Below, one piece after another: positions 1 through 9,521 of a stretch of DNA of 32,895 bases. The translations under genes and the position numbers were made by a program. Within the stretch, counting starts at the first letter, position 1, and each line of letters starts with the position of its first letter. Location: NCBI GenBank assembly GCA_009930475.1, contig RZYC01000045.1, positions 1-32,895 of the forward strand, written 5' to 3'. The notes under the pieces are model-generated. The model made no database searches, was not told the origin of the DNA, and saw only the letters and a list, made by a program, of their open reading frames with translations. Source of the DNA: Spartobacteria bacterium (GTDB taxonomy: Bacteria > Verrucomicrobiota > Kiritimatiellia > RZYC01).

Positions 1-168
1 CCGGATGCACTCAAACTTGCCGGAAAATATATTTTGGCCTCAGTTTTCGGGGTTGCTGCATGATTCGCGGACGGTAGAAAATGGGGAAAGTTTAGTTTAT
101 TATATATTATATATAAAAATTATCAGGCAATATATGATATTTTTGTTTGCAGTAAACGCAAAAGCGGG
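1..168. other. Non-coding stretch downstream of the RND permease
   Basis: I see no credible gene here. The open frames that cross it run antisense into the permease. The right half is very AT-rich and carries one copy of a dispersed inverted repeat (108-136, listed separately). I find no clear intrinsic terminator for the minus-strand efflux operon: the small TTTGC/GCAAA hairpin near 145-165 has no U-tract in the minus direction. Confidence 0.5.
108..136 (-). repeat. AT-rich inverted repeat, copy 1 (9-bp arms, 11-nt spacer)
   Basis: Read on the plus strand, this is arm TATATATAA, spacer AAATTATCAGG, arm CAATATATG. It matches the reverse complement of the copy at 18961-18989 at about 23 of 29 positions, including the CAG of the spacer. 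It is the most diverged of three copies. It lies beyond the 3' end of the efflux operon, with no plus-strand gene to serve as a promoter for. Confidence 0.5.
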
Positions 169-3100
169 CTATTTTCTGAAATCTTCGACGATCATGTACA
201 GTGACGGCACGAGCATCAGCGTGATGGTGGTGGCGAAAAGAAGGCCGAATCCCAGAGACAGGGCCATGGGGATCAGAAAACGGGCCTGGCGGGATGTTTC
301 GAATATCATGGGGGCTAATCCGCAGAACGTCGTCAGAGTGGTGAGCATAATGGGACGAAAGCGCTGCACGCCAGCGGCTACGACGGCGTCGTGGGCGGTG
401 TCATGTTCTTTACGCTTGTTGTTGGCGAAATCGATGAGAACCAGCGCGTCGTTGACCACCACTCCTGATAGTGCAAGCATGCCGATAATACCAATGAGAC
501 TCAGACTGTATCCCATGATGAGGTGTCCCCAAATGGCTCCGACGATGCCAAAGGGAATACTCATCATTACAATCAGTGGCTGAATATAACTGCGAAACGG
601 AATGGCCAGCAATGCATAGATGCCGATGAGTACGGCGGGAATCAACGTCATCATACTGCTCATGCTTTTTCGGTCTTCGGCCTGATGACCTTCGTAGCTG
701 CAAGTCAGTCCGGGATATCGCTGCTTCAGAGCCGGCAAGGTTTCTGCATCGAGAACGGTAATAACCTGTCCGGCGGCAGAGCGAGGGGACACATCGGCTT
801 CGACGGTCATCGTGCGTTCACCGTTGCGCCGCTGGATTGATACGTAGGCTCTTCCTCTTGTAATGGACACGGCATCTTTCAGGGGAATCTCCGTTCCTGA
901 CGGGGTTTGAAGGATCATTTGTTCGAGGTTATTTTCGTAGGTACGTTCCTCCTCGGGAAGATATACCTTCACTTTGACTTCGTTGCGGCCACGCTGCTGG
1001 CGAAGGACTTCGGTTCCTTCGTAGGCATTGCGCACCTGACGCGCCACCGATAAAGCGGTCAGCCCAACGCGTTCCCCCTGTGGAAGCATTTTGAAATCAA
1101 GCTGCTGTTTTCCCTGCTGAAACCCGTAATCCACATCTTTTACACGAGGAAATTTTTCCAGTTCCGATGCCAGATAGAGACTCGCCTGCTCCAGTACAGC
1201 GACATTTCTGTGTCGCAGTTCCACAGTCAATGCCGACCCGCTTCCAGGACCGCCACGGTCTGACTGAAATTTCATATTTTCCACGCCGGCAATACGGCCT
1301 GTTTTCTCGCGCCAGCGATCAACAAACTGCTGGGTAGACATTATTTCATTGCGAATTTCCGGATCGGCGAGAAAGACACGCATATCGAAGGTATGCGAGC
1401 CATTGTGCCCCACATTGGAAAAAATACCTTTTACCAATTCCGGATGTTGCGCATCTGTGACTACGGCTTCGGCGGATGCGGTTAACTGGCGAGCCACAGC
1501 CTGCGTTCTTTCGACTGGCGTGCCATAAGGAAGGACGACACTGACATAGGCATAATCGCTCTCCACCGTCGGCATCAGCTGAAACCCCATGTGACCGCCT
1601 GCCACATAGGACAGCGTAATCACGAGAATAGAACAGGCCATCACCACCACGATGTAGCGATGATGCAGGCAGTAATCCAGGAACGGGCGATATCGACGAT
1701 GCACCCAGCGGGTGAATCCGCCACTGAAACGTTGCTGTCTTTCATGGATCCATCGGCGAATTCCTGTAAGCGGCCGGTCTTTGTGATGCCCTAAATGACA
1801 CGGCAGAATAAACATGCATTCAATCCATGAAATAAGAAAGGTACCGATGACAACCACCGGCAGCATGCGCATAATGCGACCCATCATTCCCGGCAGCAAG
1901 TAAAGCGGAATAAAAGCCACGCAGTTAGTCAGAATACTGAAGCCCACCGGCACCGACACTTCGCGAGCACCATGAATCGCCGCCTGAAGAAAAGGCATTC
2001 CGTTCTCATGCCGATGGTAAATATTCTCGCCCACAACAATCGCATCATCGACCACAATGCCCAGGGCCAGGATAAATGCGAACATGGTCATCATATTGAT
2101 GGATAAATCCGCCAACGGCATCAGCAGCAGGGTTCCCACAAAAGAAACAACAATGCCCATCATCACCCAGAAAGCCAGCCGCAGCTCCAGAAAACTGCCT
2201 AGCAAAAAGAATACAAGAATTAATCCCAGCACCCCGTTGTTCAGCAGCAGCCGGGCACGATCACGAAAAATATCGGCGCGATTATTCCGCACATCAATGT
2301 TCACACCATCGGGCAGCATGGATCGGATTTCATCCAGCTTTCCCAGTGCCGCATCCGCCACGGCAATCGGCGTCTGATCGCCGACGCGATACACGGCCAG
2401 CAGAATAGAAGGCATTCCGTTATACATGGCAAAACGATCCGAATCCTCCAGCCCATCGGTGATATCGGCAATATCTTCTAATAAAACACGTTCTCCCTGA
2501 TCATCAGAGATCACAGGAATACGGGCAAACTGACGCGCATAATCACGCCGCTCCTTCATGCGCAAAAGGATTTCGCCGCCGCTGGTTTTAATTCCGCCGC
2601 CCGGAACATCGACGGCTGCCGCAGCTAAAACATCCGCAACCTGCTGGAGTGTCAGTCCATATTTACGTAATGTACTCTGCGAAATTTCAATGCGGGTTTC
2701 AAGATCGCGAACCCCCTCTAAATCCACCTGGGTGATGCCCTGCGTACCCAATAATATGGCCCGCACCTGCTCCCCCAGTTCGCGTAGAACATCGTCGGGA
2801 ATACTGCCGTATAATACCAATGAAACCACTTCGCGGCGGCGCGATGCCAACGATACCACGGGTTCTTCAGCATCGCCAGGGAGGGTGGTGATACGGTCGA
2901 TTTCGCTCTTTATATCCTGATACACCTTGGTGGCATCCGTCCGGTCCAGCAACGTGACACGGATAGAGGCATGCCCTTCCGTAGCCGTCGACTGGATTTC
3001 ATCGATCCCATCCACTCCGTTAATGGCCTCTTCGATAGATAAAATGATCCCGTTTTCCACCTCTTCCGGGCTGGAGCCGGAATAAGAGACACTGATATCC

Positions 3101-3270
3101 ACCATATCCTCCGTGATATCAGGAAAAACCTCCTGCGTGATATGAAGATAGGTCAGGGCACCGCCAATAATAAAAAACAACATCAGTAAATTGGCCGCCA
3201 CCCGATTGGATGCCATCCACGCCAGCGGGCCGCGCGGCTCGCGATTCATTGCTGGAGCAACAGGCTTCAT
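169..3270 (-). CDS. Efflux RND transporter permease subunit (AcrB/HAE1-like)
   Basis: This 1033-residue inner-membrane protein should be the proton-driven pump of a tripartite efflux complex. Length and layout fit the RND family: a transmembrane segment near residues 25-45, a large periplasmic loop, a central membrane block, a second large loop and a C-terminal membrane block. The paired aspartates of TM4 that relay protons are present (D408-D409, in the context VVDDAIVVGEN), and a second-half counterpart reads GVVVNDALVLIDF. The start ATG has an AAGGA site upstream and overlaps the adaptor stop by 4 bp, so translation is probably coupled. Substrate cannot be read from sequence; drugs, detergents or bile-like compounds are typical of the family. 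A metal-exporting CusA type is less likely from overall resemblance. Confidence 0.95.
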   Translation of the reverse strand: MKPVAPAMNREPRGPLAWMASNRVAANLLMLFFIIGGALTYLHITQEVFPDITEDMVDISVSYSGSSPEEVENGIILSIEEAINGVDGIDEIQSTATEGHASIRVTLLDRTDATKVYQDIKSEIDRITTLPGDAEEPVVSLASRRREVVSLVLYGSIPDDVLRELGEQVRAILLGTQGITQVDLEGVRDLETRIEISQSTLRKYGLTLQQVADVLAAAAVDVPGGGIKTSGGEILLRMKERRDYARQFARIPVISDDQGERVLLEDIADITDGLEDSDRFAMYNGMPSILLAVYRVGDQTPIAVADAALGKLDEIRSMLPDGVNIDVRNNRADIFRDRARLLLNNGVLGLILVFFLLGSFLELRLAFWVMMGIVVSFVGTLLLMPLADLSINMMTMFAFILALGIVVDDAIVVGENIYHRHENGMPFLQAAIHGAREVSVPVGFSILTNCVAFIPLYLLPGMMGRIMRMLPVVVIGTFLISWIECMFILPCHLGHHKDRPLTGIRRWIHERQQRFSGGFTRWVHRRYRPFLDYCLHHRYIVVVMACSILVITLSYVAGGHMGFQLMPTVESDYAYVSVVLPYGTPVERTQAVARQLTASAEAVVTDAQHPELVKGIFSNVGHNGSHTFDMRVFLADPEIRNEIMSTQQFVDRWREKTGRIAGVENMKFQSDRGGPGSGSALTVELRHRNVAVLEQASLYLASELEKFPRVKDVDYGFQQGKQQLDFKMLPQGERVGLTALSVARQVRNAYEGTEVLRQQRGRNEVKVKVYLPEEERTYENNLEQMILQTPSGTEIPLKDAVSITRGRAYVSIQRRNGERTMTVEADVSPRSAAGQVITVLDAETLPALKQRYPGLTCSYEGHQAEDRKSMSSMMTLIPAVLIGIYALLAIPFRSYIQPLIVMMSIPFGIVGAIWGHLIMGYSLSLIGIIGMLALSGVVVNDALVLIDFANNKRKEHDTAHDAVVAAGVQRFRPIMLTTLTTFCGLAPMIFETSRQARFLIPMALSLGFGLLFATTITLMLVPSLYMIVEDFRK

Positions 3271-4448
3271 GGATTATCCTTTTCCGTCGCAGCACCTTTG
3301 GACGGCATCAGTTTCATCCCTTCAACAGGGGTGGCCAGATCAGAAATCACTAACTGACAATCAGGGTTCCACGTCCCGCGAATAAACACAAAATCCTTGT
3401 CCCCCCAAACCACCTGCACAGGAGCGATATGCAACGTATGATCCATCTGCGCCAACCAAATTTCTCTGCCATTGCGAAAAGCGGTGCGTGGAATGCGATA
3501 CACATGGCTCTCGGTTGCACCGATAATCTCCATGCTCAGAAAATCATGCAGCAATAAAGGCGGCTGTGCGTTTTTAAGTCCCAGCGGATCATCCACTCGT
3601 ACCAGCACTTTGGCCATGCGGGCTTTCTCATCCAAATCGGGCAGGCGGAACATCACTTCCCCCTGCCTCATCTGCCCATCATTCATGATCACATGCACAA
3701 CGGAACCCGAAACGCTGTTATGACAGGTAATCCACTTGAGATCACTCACCCGCAATGACGCCTCTATATAAAAGGCCCCGGTTCCTATTAACTGCACCAA
3801 ATTCGCACCAGGGGCCGCCCGTCCACCCACTTCTGCCGTCACCGATTTGACCACCGCATCAAATGGAGCGGTAATCACGGTGCGCTCAAGCTGATAACGC
3901 GCTTCCGCCACCAGTGCTTCAGCCGAATCAACCATCGCTCGAGCCGCCTCCAGCTGTGGTTCACGAAGCGCAAAGGAGCGATCTCTCGCATCCATATTGG
4001 TCATGCGTTCCATATACGCCCAGTCGGATCGTGCGATATCCTGCTGTCCTTCCTCCAGCTTCAACTCACTGCGCACACTGACCAGGGCATCCTTTTGGAC
4101 ACGCAGCTGAGCCTGATAACTGCGATCATCCAATTTCAATAAAATATCCCCTCTGGACACCACGCCTCCCGCCACCAACATGGGATTTACGTATGTGATC
4201 AATCCACTGACTTCCGCCTCAATCTGAACCTCCTGAACGGGAATAACCGTGCCCGTGACATGCAGAACGACGGGCTCAGACACCGATTCCAGCGATTGAA
4301 CCTCCACCAGCGACGCGACCTTCTGGCGCGTCTTTTTCTGCGCGACCGGTCGGCTTTTCACAAAAAAAACAGCTAGGCCGATCGTAATGAAAATCAAAAT
4401 CAGCACCAACAGACTCTTCCCAACTACTGCACGATGACTCTTATTCAT
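3267..4448 (-). CDS. RND efflux periplasmic adaptor (membrane fusion protein)
   Basis: This 393-residue protein has an N-terminal membrane anchor (about residues 12-30) followed by the lipoyl / alpha-hairpin / beta-barrel order of HlyD/AcrA adaptors. The lipoyl half-motifs surround a helical hairpin at about residues 110-185, and a typical adaptor strand (ERTVITAPFDAVV) follows. It would bridge the RND permease to the outer-membrane factor. The ATG has GGGAG 8 nt upstream, inside the end of the outer-membrane-factor gene, and the two genes overlap by 8 bp. It overlaps the pump gene by 4 bp. The anchor has no lipobox cysteine, so it is probably membrane-spanning rather than a lipoprotein. Confidence 0.93.
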   Translation of the reverse strand: MNKSHRAVVGKSLLVLILIFITIGLAVFFVKSRPVAQKKTRQKVASLVEVQSLESVSEPVVLHVTGTVIPVQEVQIEAEVSGLITYVNPMLVAGGVVSRGDILLKLDDRSYQAQLRVQKDALVSVRSELKLEEGQQDIARSDWAYMERMTNMDARDRSFALREPQLEAARAMVDSAEALVAEARYQLERTVITAPFDAVVKSVTAEVGGRAAPGANLVQLIGTGAFYIEASLRVSDLKWITCHNSVSGSVVHVIMNDGQMRQGEVMFRLPDLDEKARMAKVLVRVDDPLGLKNAQPPLLLHDFLSMEIIGATESHVYRIPRTAFRNGREIWLAQMDHTLHIAPVQVVWGDKDFVFIRGTWNPDCQLVISDLATPVEGMKLMPSKGAATEKDNP

Positions 4449-5859
4449 GATCTATACTCCCTGGTGACGAAACAGGCCGTTCATTCATAATCTGATCCCA
4501 GTCGCCGCCCAATGACCGATACAACTTCACTCGATAGGCCAGCAGCTGATACCGGGTATTCACCAATGTCCGTTCCAATCCATAGCGACTGATTTCCGCA
4601 CTCAAGGCGGACAGATACGATTCCTGTCCGCGACCATAACGAATCATCGCCTCGGCATAGGTTTTTTGCGCCAGCTCAAGTTGTTTGAGCTGGAGTTCCA
4701 TGGTTTTCTGCTGCTCCGACTCCAATACCAACGCATCGCAGACATCACGCACAGCCTGTATCACCACCAATTTATATGCCGACAATTTTTCGTCCATGAC
4801 CGCTTTGGCGCGTTCGACCTCGGCGCGGCGCTGACCGCCATCCAGCAGGGGGCCGGCCAAGCCGGCAGCCAGGTTTGCCAGCCAGTTATCAAACAGCTGA
4901 GATGCGTGATCGCCATACACCTGTGTACCCGCCGTCAAACGCAAGGCAGGCAAACGATCCGCCCTCGCCGCATTTTCACTCCATGAAGACGATTCCCATG
5001 CGGCTGCGGCCGCTTGAATATCTGGGCGCAACCGCAATAAATCTGCCGGAATGCCGGCCTCCGGCAACGGCGGCAGTTTCGGCAGCGTACGGAAAGAAAA
5101 AACCGTTTCGTTAGATACGGCCCCGCCGGTCAAAATCACCAGCGCACTTCGCAGTGTCTGTTCATCGGCACGCGCCGCCGGCACCAGCGCCTCCAGCTGC
5201 GCCACGGCCTGACGCTGCTGCAGCACCTCCAGCAAAGACGCCTGAGATCGGCGATAACGCACTTCGATGGACTCAAGAATGCGACCCGCCGTAGTCAGTT
5301 GCCGCTCCAGCAAATCCTGACGCTCCCTAGCCGAAAGCATCGAACAATAGGTCAGCACCACCTCCGCCGCCACGGTCATCCCCGCCGCATTGCGGTCTCC
5401 CAGCGAAGAGATTTCATCCCGTCGCGAGGCTTCAGAGAGCGCATGCACCCTCCCCCATAAATCCACTTCATAACTGCCGGCGAATCCCAGCTGCCAATGT
5501 TCTGACGAGGTCGACCCATCCTCTTGCTTTTCCGTAAAAGAGGCATCCGATGCCCACGAGACCGACGGCACAGCCTGCGCCGACGTCTTCGCGGTCACCG
5601 CCTGAGCCTGACGCAAACGTGCATCCGCCTGCCGGATGGTCAAATTGCCATCCAGTGCCTGCCCCACTAGGAATGTCAGATCATCGTCGCCAAAGGTAGT
5701 CCACCAGCGATCCACCCGATCCACCAGTCCCGTCGCCGTGACGGCATAGGAGTATGGAACAGCAGCGTCCACCCCATCTATGGCAGAGCGATCCACATGA
5801 ACGCACGCCGGCAAAAACAATAATTGGCTAACAAGTATCCAGCGCACAATTGTTTTCAC
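4441..5859 (-). CDS. Outer membrane efflux lipoprotein, TolC/NodT family
   Basis: This is the outer-membrane channel of the RND pump encoded just downstream, 472 residues from the chosen start. I chose GTG at 5859 because it has AGGA 7 nt upstream and gives a lipoprotein signal with lipobox LPAC (Cys19). The frame stays open to 6072, but that extension lies inside the helicase gene and does not look like protein from this family. The mature part shows the duplicated TolC repeat, including the RLRPDIQAAAAAWE motif near the middle and long amphipathic helices. It starts 22 nt after the helicase stop. The order channel-adaptor-pump differs from the commoner adaptor-pump-channel order. Confidence 0.92.
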   Translation of the reverse strand: MKTIVRWILVSQLLFLPACVHVDRSAIDGVDAAVPYSYAVTATGLVDRVDRWWTTFGDDDLTFLVGQALDGNLTIRQADARLRQAQAVTAKTSAQAVPSVSWASDASFTEKQEDGSTSSEHWQLGFAGSYEVDLWGRVHALSEASRRDEISSLGDRNAAGMTVAAEVVLTYCSMLSARERQDLLERQLTTAGRILESIEVRYRRSQASLLEVLQQRQAVAQLEALVPAARADEQTLRSALVILTGGAVSNETVFSFRTLPKLPPLPEAGIPADLLRLRPDIQAAAAAWESSSWSENAARADRLPALRLTAGTQVYGDHASQLFDNWLANLAAGLAGPLLDGGQRRAEVERAKAVMDEKLSAYKLVVIQAVRDVCDALVLESEQQKTMELQLKQLELAQKTYAEAMIRYGRGQESYLSALSAEISRYGLERTLVNTRYQLLAYRVKLYRSLGGDWDQIMNERPVSSPGSIDHE

Positions 5860-5881
5860 TTCCGCATCCTTTTTTAGTTCA

Positions 5882-7195
5882 CTACCGCGGACGCCGACGG
5901 CTTGCCTGAGATTTGCCTGGCCCAGAGGATCCACCTCTGCGAGGCGGATGAGAAGAATGGCGCTGGCCGCCTGTCGCACCGGGACGTCCACGACGAGGAA
6001 CACCCTGCTTGCGCGGCTCGGGACGCGCCTCAGCACCTGTGGCCTGTCGCGCATCCTCGGAGTGGTAGGCATGCTCTAAATCTGCAGGAATCGCTTTACG
6101 AATGAGACGTTCAATACCCCGCAGCCAGTCACGCTCACGCGCCGCGCAAAAAGAAACCGCATCCCCGTCCATGCCGGCCCGGGCCGTGCGGCCAATGCGG
6201 TGCACATAGGTTTCGGGTTCTTCGGGGAGGTCATAATTGACGACATGCGTAATCCCATCCACATCGATGCCTCTGGCGGCAATATCCGTGGCCACCAAAG
6301 CGCGGATGCTTCCCGTTTTAAACCCATTGAGGGCAGAGGTGCGCGCCGTCTGCGATTTATTGCCATGAATGGCCGAAGCAGAAATATCGGCACGCATCAG
6401 TTTTCGGACAACTTTATCGGCACCATGTTTGGTGCGGGTAAAAATGATGACTTTGTCCATGTCATGATCCTCAATAAGGTCGATGAGCAACGCATCCTTA
6501 TTCCCTTTATCCACAAACATCATCTTCTGAGTGATGCGTTCTACGGTGGGTTTACCGGGATCAACGGCAATCTGAATGGGATTGCGGAGCATGTCGTTCG
6601 CCAGTTTGGCCACAACCGGCGGCATGGTCGCTGAAAAGAAAAGCGAATGCCGTTTTATCGGCAATCTGGCGATGACCTTACGCACAGAAGGAATAAAACC
6701 CATATCCAGCATACGATCGGCTTCATCGAGAATAAACAGCTCGACCTGATCCAGCCGGATGTGCCCCTGCTCCATAAGATCCAGCAAACGGCCGGGTGTA
6801 GCGACCACCACATCCACACCGCGACGCAGATCCTGTACCTGCGGTTTTTGTCCCACACCGCCAAAAATAACGGTATGCGAAACCTGAACATATCGACCAT
6901 AGGTTTTGATACTGTCGCCGATCTGCGCCGCCAGCTCGCGGGTTGGAGTGAGGATCAGCGCGCGAGGGCGGTTCATCGCTGCTTTTTTAGGATTTTGAGT
7001 GAGCTCCTGAAGCAGCGGCAGAGTGAAGGCCGCTGTTTTTCCCGTACCTGTCTGGGCACACCCCAAGAGATCCCTTCCCTCAAGCAGATGGGGAATGGAC
7101 TGTTGCTGAATGGGTGTGGGCTGTGTATAACCTTCTTCGGCCACAGCTCGCTGCAACGGCTCAATAAGAGCCGCAAAAATATTTTGTGAAGTCAT
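5882..7195 (-). CDS. DEAD-box ATP-dependent RNA helicase (RhlE-like)
   Basis: This 437-residue helicase would unwind structured RNA in ribosome assembly or mRNA decay. Visible motifs are a Q-motif (about 23-31), Walker A AQTGTGKT (47-54), PTRELA (84-89), TPGRLLD (133-139), DEAD (157-160), SAT (188-190), [10 protein letters not shown] and [11 protein letters not shown] basic Arg/Gly/Pro-rich tail of about 50 residues follows, as in RhlE, where such tails bind RNA. The ATG at 7195 places the Q-motif at the normal distance from the N-terminus; the frame upstream to 7399 is intergenic in character. It is transcribed away from the receiver gene at 7515. Its stop lies 22 nt before the efflux operon, so read-through is possible. 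RhlE versus another DEAD subfamily is not certain. Confidence 0.95.
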   Translation of the reverse strand: MTSQNIFAALIEPLQRAVAEEGYTQPTPIQQQSIPHLLEGRDLLGCAQTGTGKTAAFTLPLLQELTQNPKKAAMNRPRALILTPTRELAAQIGDSIKTYGRYVQVSHTVIFGGVGQKPQVQDLRRGVDVVVATPGRLLDLMEQGHIRLDQVELFILDEADRMLDMGFIPSVRKVIARLPIKRHSLFFSATMPPVVAKLANDMLRNPIQIAVDPGKPTVERITQKMMFVDKGNKDALLIDLIEDHDMDKVIIFTRTKHGADKVVRKLMRADISASAIHGNKSQTARTSALNGFKTGSIRALVATDIAARGIDVDGITHVVNYDLPEEPETYVHRIGRTARAGMDGDAVSFCAARERDWLRGIERLIRKAIPADLEHAYHSEDARQATGAEARPEPRKQGVPRRGRPGATGGQRHSSHPPRRGGSSGPGKSQASRRRPR

Positions 7196-7514
7196 GATGA
7201 TTCTTTTCCGCCCGGTAATTATTAATGAATCTCCACCCTCCGGACGTGATAGGAAAAGAATGATACAGCAAAACAAGTCCGCCGCGTCTGGCTCTGAATT
7301 ACGAATTACGAGCTCATATAAGTGAGGCGGTTTGTATGCGGTCTGCCTCAGCATGTCAACCACAGACTGCGATTTCGACTTGCGAAAACGAGCCGCCAAA
7401 CGCCGCCGCCATCCTTTTTTTTATGAAACAGCTGTCAACAGAACGCGTTTTATCTTGTCCATTAAATGTCGCTTTGACTATACTGCGCGACGTACAAAAA
7501 TACGGAGTGCTCCC
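7196..7514. other. Divergent intergenic region (helicase / receiver gene)
   Basis: These 319 bp separate two divergently transcribed genes and must hold both promoters. A credible plus-strand promoter is listed at 7455-7484. On the helicase side I see no convincing -35/-10 pair; a purine-rich GGAAAAG a few bases before the helicase ATG may act as ribosome-binding site. A short direct repeat (GAATTACGAATTACGA, near 7296-7311) lies in the middle. No gene is supported here. Confidence 0.5.
7455..7484 (+). promoter_or_regulatory. Candidate sigma-70-type promoter of the receiver/ior cluster
   Basis: TTGTCC (7455-7460) and TATACT (7479-7484) are separated by 18 nt. The predicted start of transcription falls about 25 nt before the ATG at 7515. 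The -10 matches consensus at five of six positions. This is a pattern match only. Confidence 0.45.
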
Positions 7515-7886
7515 ATGGGAAAAATATTAGTTGTAGATGATGAACCGCAAGTTCGGACGGTTATTAGACGTATTCTTGAAAAAGAAGGATTCGAAGTGGA
7601 TATGGCGGAAAACGGTGTCAAGGCACTGGAGTTATGCCAAGCATCACCTTATGATCTCGTAATAACAGATATCATTATGCCTGAAAAAGAAGGGCTGGAG
7701 ACCATGATCGACTTGCGCAGGCATTGTCCCCAAACAAAGATTATTGCCATGTCCGGCGGTGGAAGAATGTCCTCTGAGGACTGTTTACGCATGGCGGAAG
7801 GACTGGGTGCCTCTTTTAGTTTTCGCAAACCGATTGAAACAAAAAAATTTATCGAAGCAGTAACATCACTGCTGGACGATGGTTGA
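7515..7886 (+). CDS. Stand-alone response regulator receiver (CheY-like)
   Basis: The protein has 123 residues and is only a receiver domain, with no output domain. The acidic pocket (D9-D10), phosphoacceptor Asp52 (in LVITDIIMP), switch Ser80 and Lys105 (RKP) are all present, so it should be phosphorylated by a histidine kinase. No kinase gene is nearby. The start was set at the ATG with GGAG 7 nt upstream; the frame is open to 7332 but that part is non-coding in character. It lies 26 nt upstream of iorA and may be in the same transcript. Single-domain receivers act by protein-protein contact, so a signalling role towards the FIST protein or metabolic genes downstream is possible but not shown. 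Confidence 0.92.
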   Translation: MGKILVVDDEPQVRTVIRRILEKEGFEVDMAENGVKALELCQASPYDLVITDIIMPEKEGLETMIDLRRHCPQTKIIAMSGGGRMSSEDCLRMAEGLGASFSFRKPIETKKFIEAVTSLLDDG

Positions 7887-7912
7887 GACCGACAATTCGT
7901 AGGAATAATTGA

Positions 7913-9499
7913 ATGATGGAAAAAGTGTTATTATTAGGTGACGAAGCGATTGCGCTGGGTGCATTATCGGCGGGAATTTCTGGCTGTTATGCCTATCCGG
8001 GTACGCCGTCGACAGAAATTATGGAGTACATTCAGCAATCACCGCTTGCAGAAAAGGGCCGAGTGCACCGCGAATGGAGCACCAACGAAAAAACGGCCAT
8101 GGAAGAAGCGCTGGGAATGTCCTATGCGGGAAAACGAACGCTGGTATGCATGAAGCATGTCGGCTTGAATGTTGCTGCCGATCCCTTTGTGAACAGTGCC
8201 ATAACAGGCGTCAACGGCGGACTGGTGGTTCTGGTGGCGGATGATCCTCAAATGCATTCCTCGCAAAATGAACAAGACACACGCTATTACGCACGATTTG
8301 CACATATCCCGCTGCTGGAACCGTCGTCCCAGCAGGAAGCGTATGATATGATGGGATATGCCTTTGATTTGTCAGAAAAAGTGAAGTTACCGGTGCTGGT
8401 ACGGGTGACGACACGTCTGGCGCATTCGCGTGCCGACCTGCTGCCGACGGAACCGCGTCCCCAAAACAGCCTGTCTATTCCTGAAAACAGCAGGCAGTTC
8501 ATTCTCCTGCCGGCGAACGCGAGAGAAAACTTTAAGAAGCTACTCGTCACAGAAAAAGAAATTACCGAAGCAAGCAATCAGTCGATTTATAACAGCTATG
8601 AAGAAGCGGCGGGCACATCAAAGAAAGGCATCATTGCCTCTGGCATCGCAGGAAACTATGTACGCGAAGTTCTAGGCGGTCGCAGCAGTGAATACGACGT
8701 GCTTTATATTCGCGAATATCCGCTTCCCGCCCGGCTTGTTAAAAAAATCTTCAACCGGAACACCTCGGTCTTGCTGGTGGAAGAAGGCGGCCCCTTCATT
8801 GAAGAAATGCTCACGGGGCCTCTGATGGACAGCCTGTCGGTGCATGGACGACTGGACGGCACATTGCCCAGAACCGGCGAACTGACTCCGGAACTGGTAG
8901 CAAAAGCTCTGGACATTGAAATGCCCTTCATGAACCCGGAGATCAAGACACTGCGTCCACGGCCGCCGCAACTATGCAAAGGCTGTCCGCACATTGATTC
9001 CTACAACTTTTTAAATGAAGTCGTGCACAACCATGAGGGCAGCCGAGTCTTTTCTGACATCGGATGCTATACGCTGGGGGCCCTCCCCCCCTATTCCGCC
9101 ATTCACACCTGCGTTGATATGGGCGCATCCATTACGATGGCAAAAGGTGCCTCCGATGCCGGGATAGCACACGCTATTGCAGTCATCGGTGACTCTACAT
9201 TTACGCATTCAGGAATGACAGGGTTACTGGATGCCGTGTATGAAAACACGAACGTTACCGTCATCATTCTAGATAACGAAACGACCGGAATGACCGGACA
9301 ACAAATATCCATGGCGACGGGGCGACTGGAACAGATTGCCGCAGGACTGGGCGTTGATCCGGCTCACATACGCATTGTTATTCCGTTGCCGAAACAGCAT
9401 GCAGACAATGTAAAGGTGCTGGAAGAAGAGCTGGCCTATGACGGGGTGTCAGTGATTATCGCGCGCAGAGCCTGTGTGCATTTGAAACGGAAAATGTAG
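7913..9499 (+). CDS. iorA: Indolepyruvate/2-oxoacid:ferredoxin oxidoreductase alpha subunit lacking the ferredoxin domain
   Basis: IorA binds thiamine pyrophosphate and, with IorB, oxidatively decarboxylates aryl (or other) 2-oxoacids to acyl-CoA. The N-terminal pyrimidine-binding half is clear (GCYAYPGTPSTEIMEYI near 24-40). The C-terminal TPP-binding half shows GDSTFTHSG, then LDNETTGMTG. The cysteine motif LCKGCPH precedes it and corresponds to LCPGCPH of the family. At 528 residues the protein ends right after the TPP domain (sequence ARRACVHLKRKM). The usual C-terminal domain with two [4Fe-4S] clusters, in forms of about 600 residues or more, is absent, with no such cysteine pattern in the gap before iorB. 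The start ATG has AGGA 8 nt upstream. Confidence 0.93.
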   Translation: MMEKVLLLGDEAIALGALSAGISGCYAYPGTPSTEIMEYIQQSPLAEKGRVHREWSTNEKTAMEEALGMSYAGKRTLVCMKHVGLNVAADPFVNSAITGVNGGLVVLVADDPQMHSSQNEQDTRYYARFAHIPLLEPSSQQEAYDMMGYAFDLSEKVKLPVLVRVTTRLAHSRADLLPTEPRPQNSLSIPENSRQFILLPANARENFKKLLVTEKEITEASNQSIYNSYEEAAGTSKKGIIASGIAGNYVREVLGGRSSEYDVLYIREYPLPARLVKKIFNRNTSVLLVEEGGPFIEEMLTGPLMDSLSVHGRLDGTLPRTGELTPELVAKALDIEMPFMNPEIKTLRPRPPQLCKGCPHIDSYNFLNEVVHNHEGSRVFSDIGCYTLGALPPYSAIHTCVDMGASITMAKGASDAGIAHAIAVIGDSTFTHSGMTGLLDAVYENTNVTVIILDNETTGMTGQQISMATGRLEQIAAGLGVDPAHIRIVIPLPKQHADNVKVLEEELAYDGVSVIIARRACVHLKRKM

Positions 9500-9521
9500 T
9501 CGATTGCAGGAGTTTTTGCAG

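Noticed and set aside
5860-6072. N-terminal extension of the outer-membrane efflux protein
   Set aside because: The extension lies within the helicase C-terminal coding region; GTG at 5859 with a good ribosome-binding site gives a lipoprotein signal peptide.
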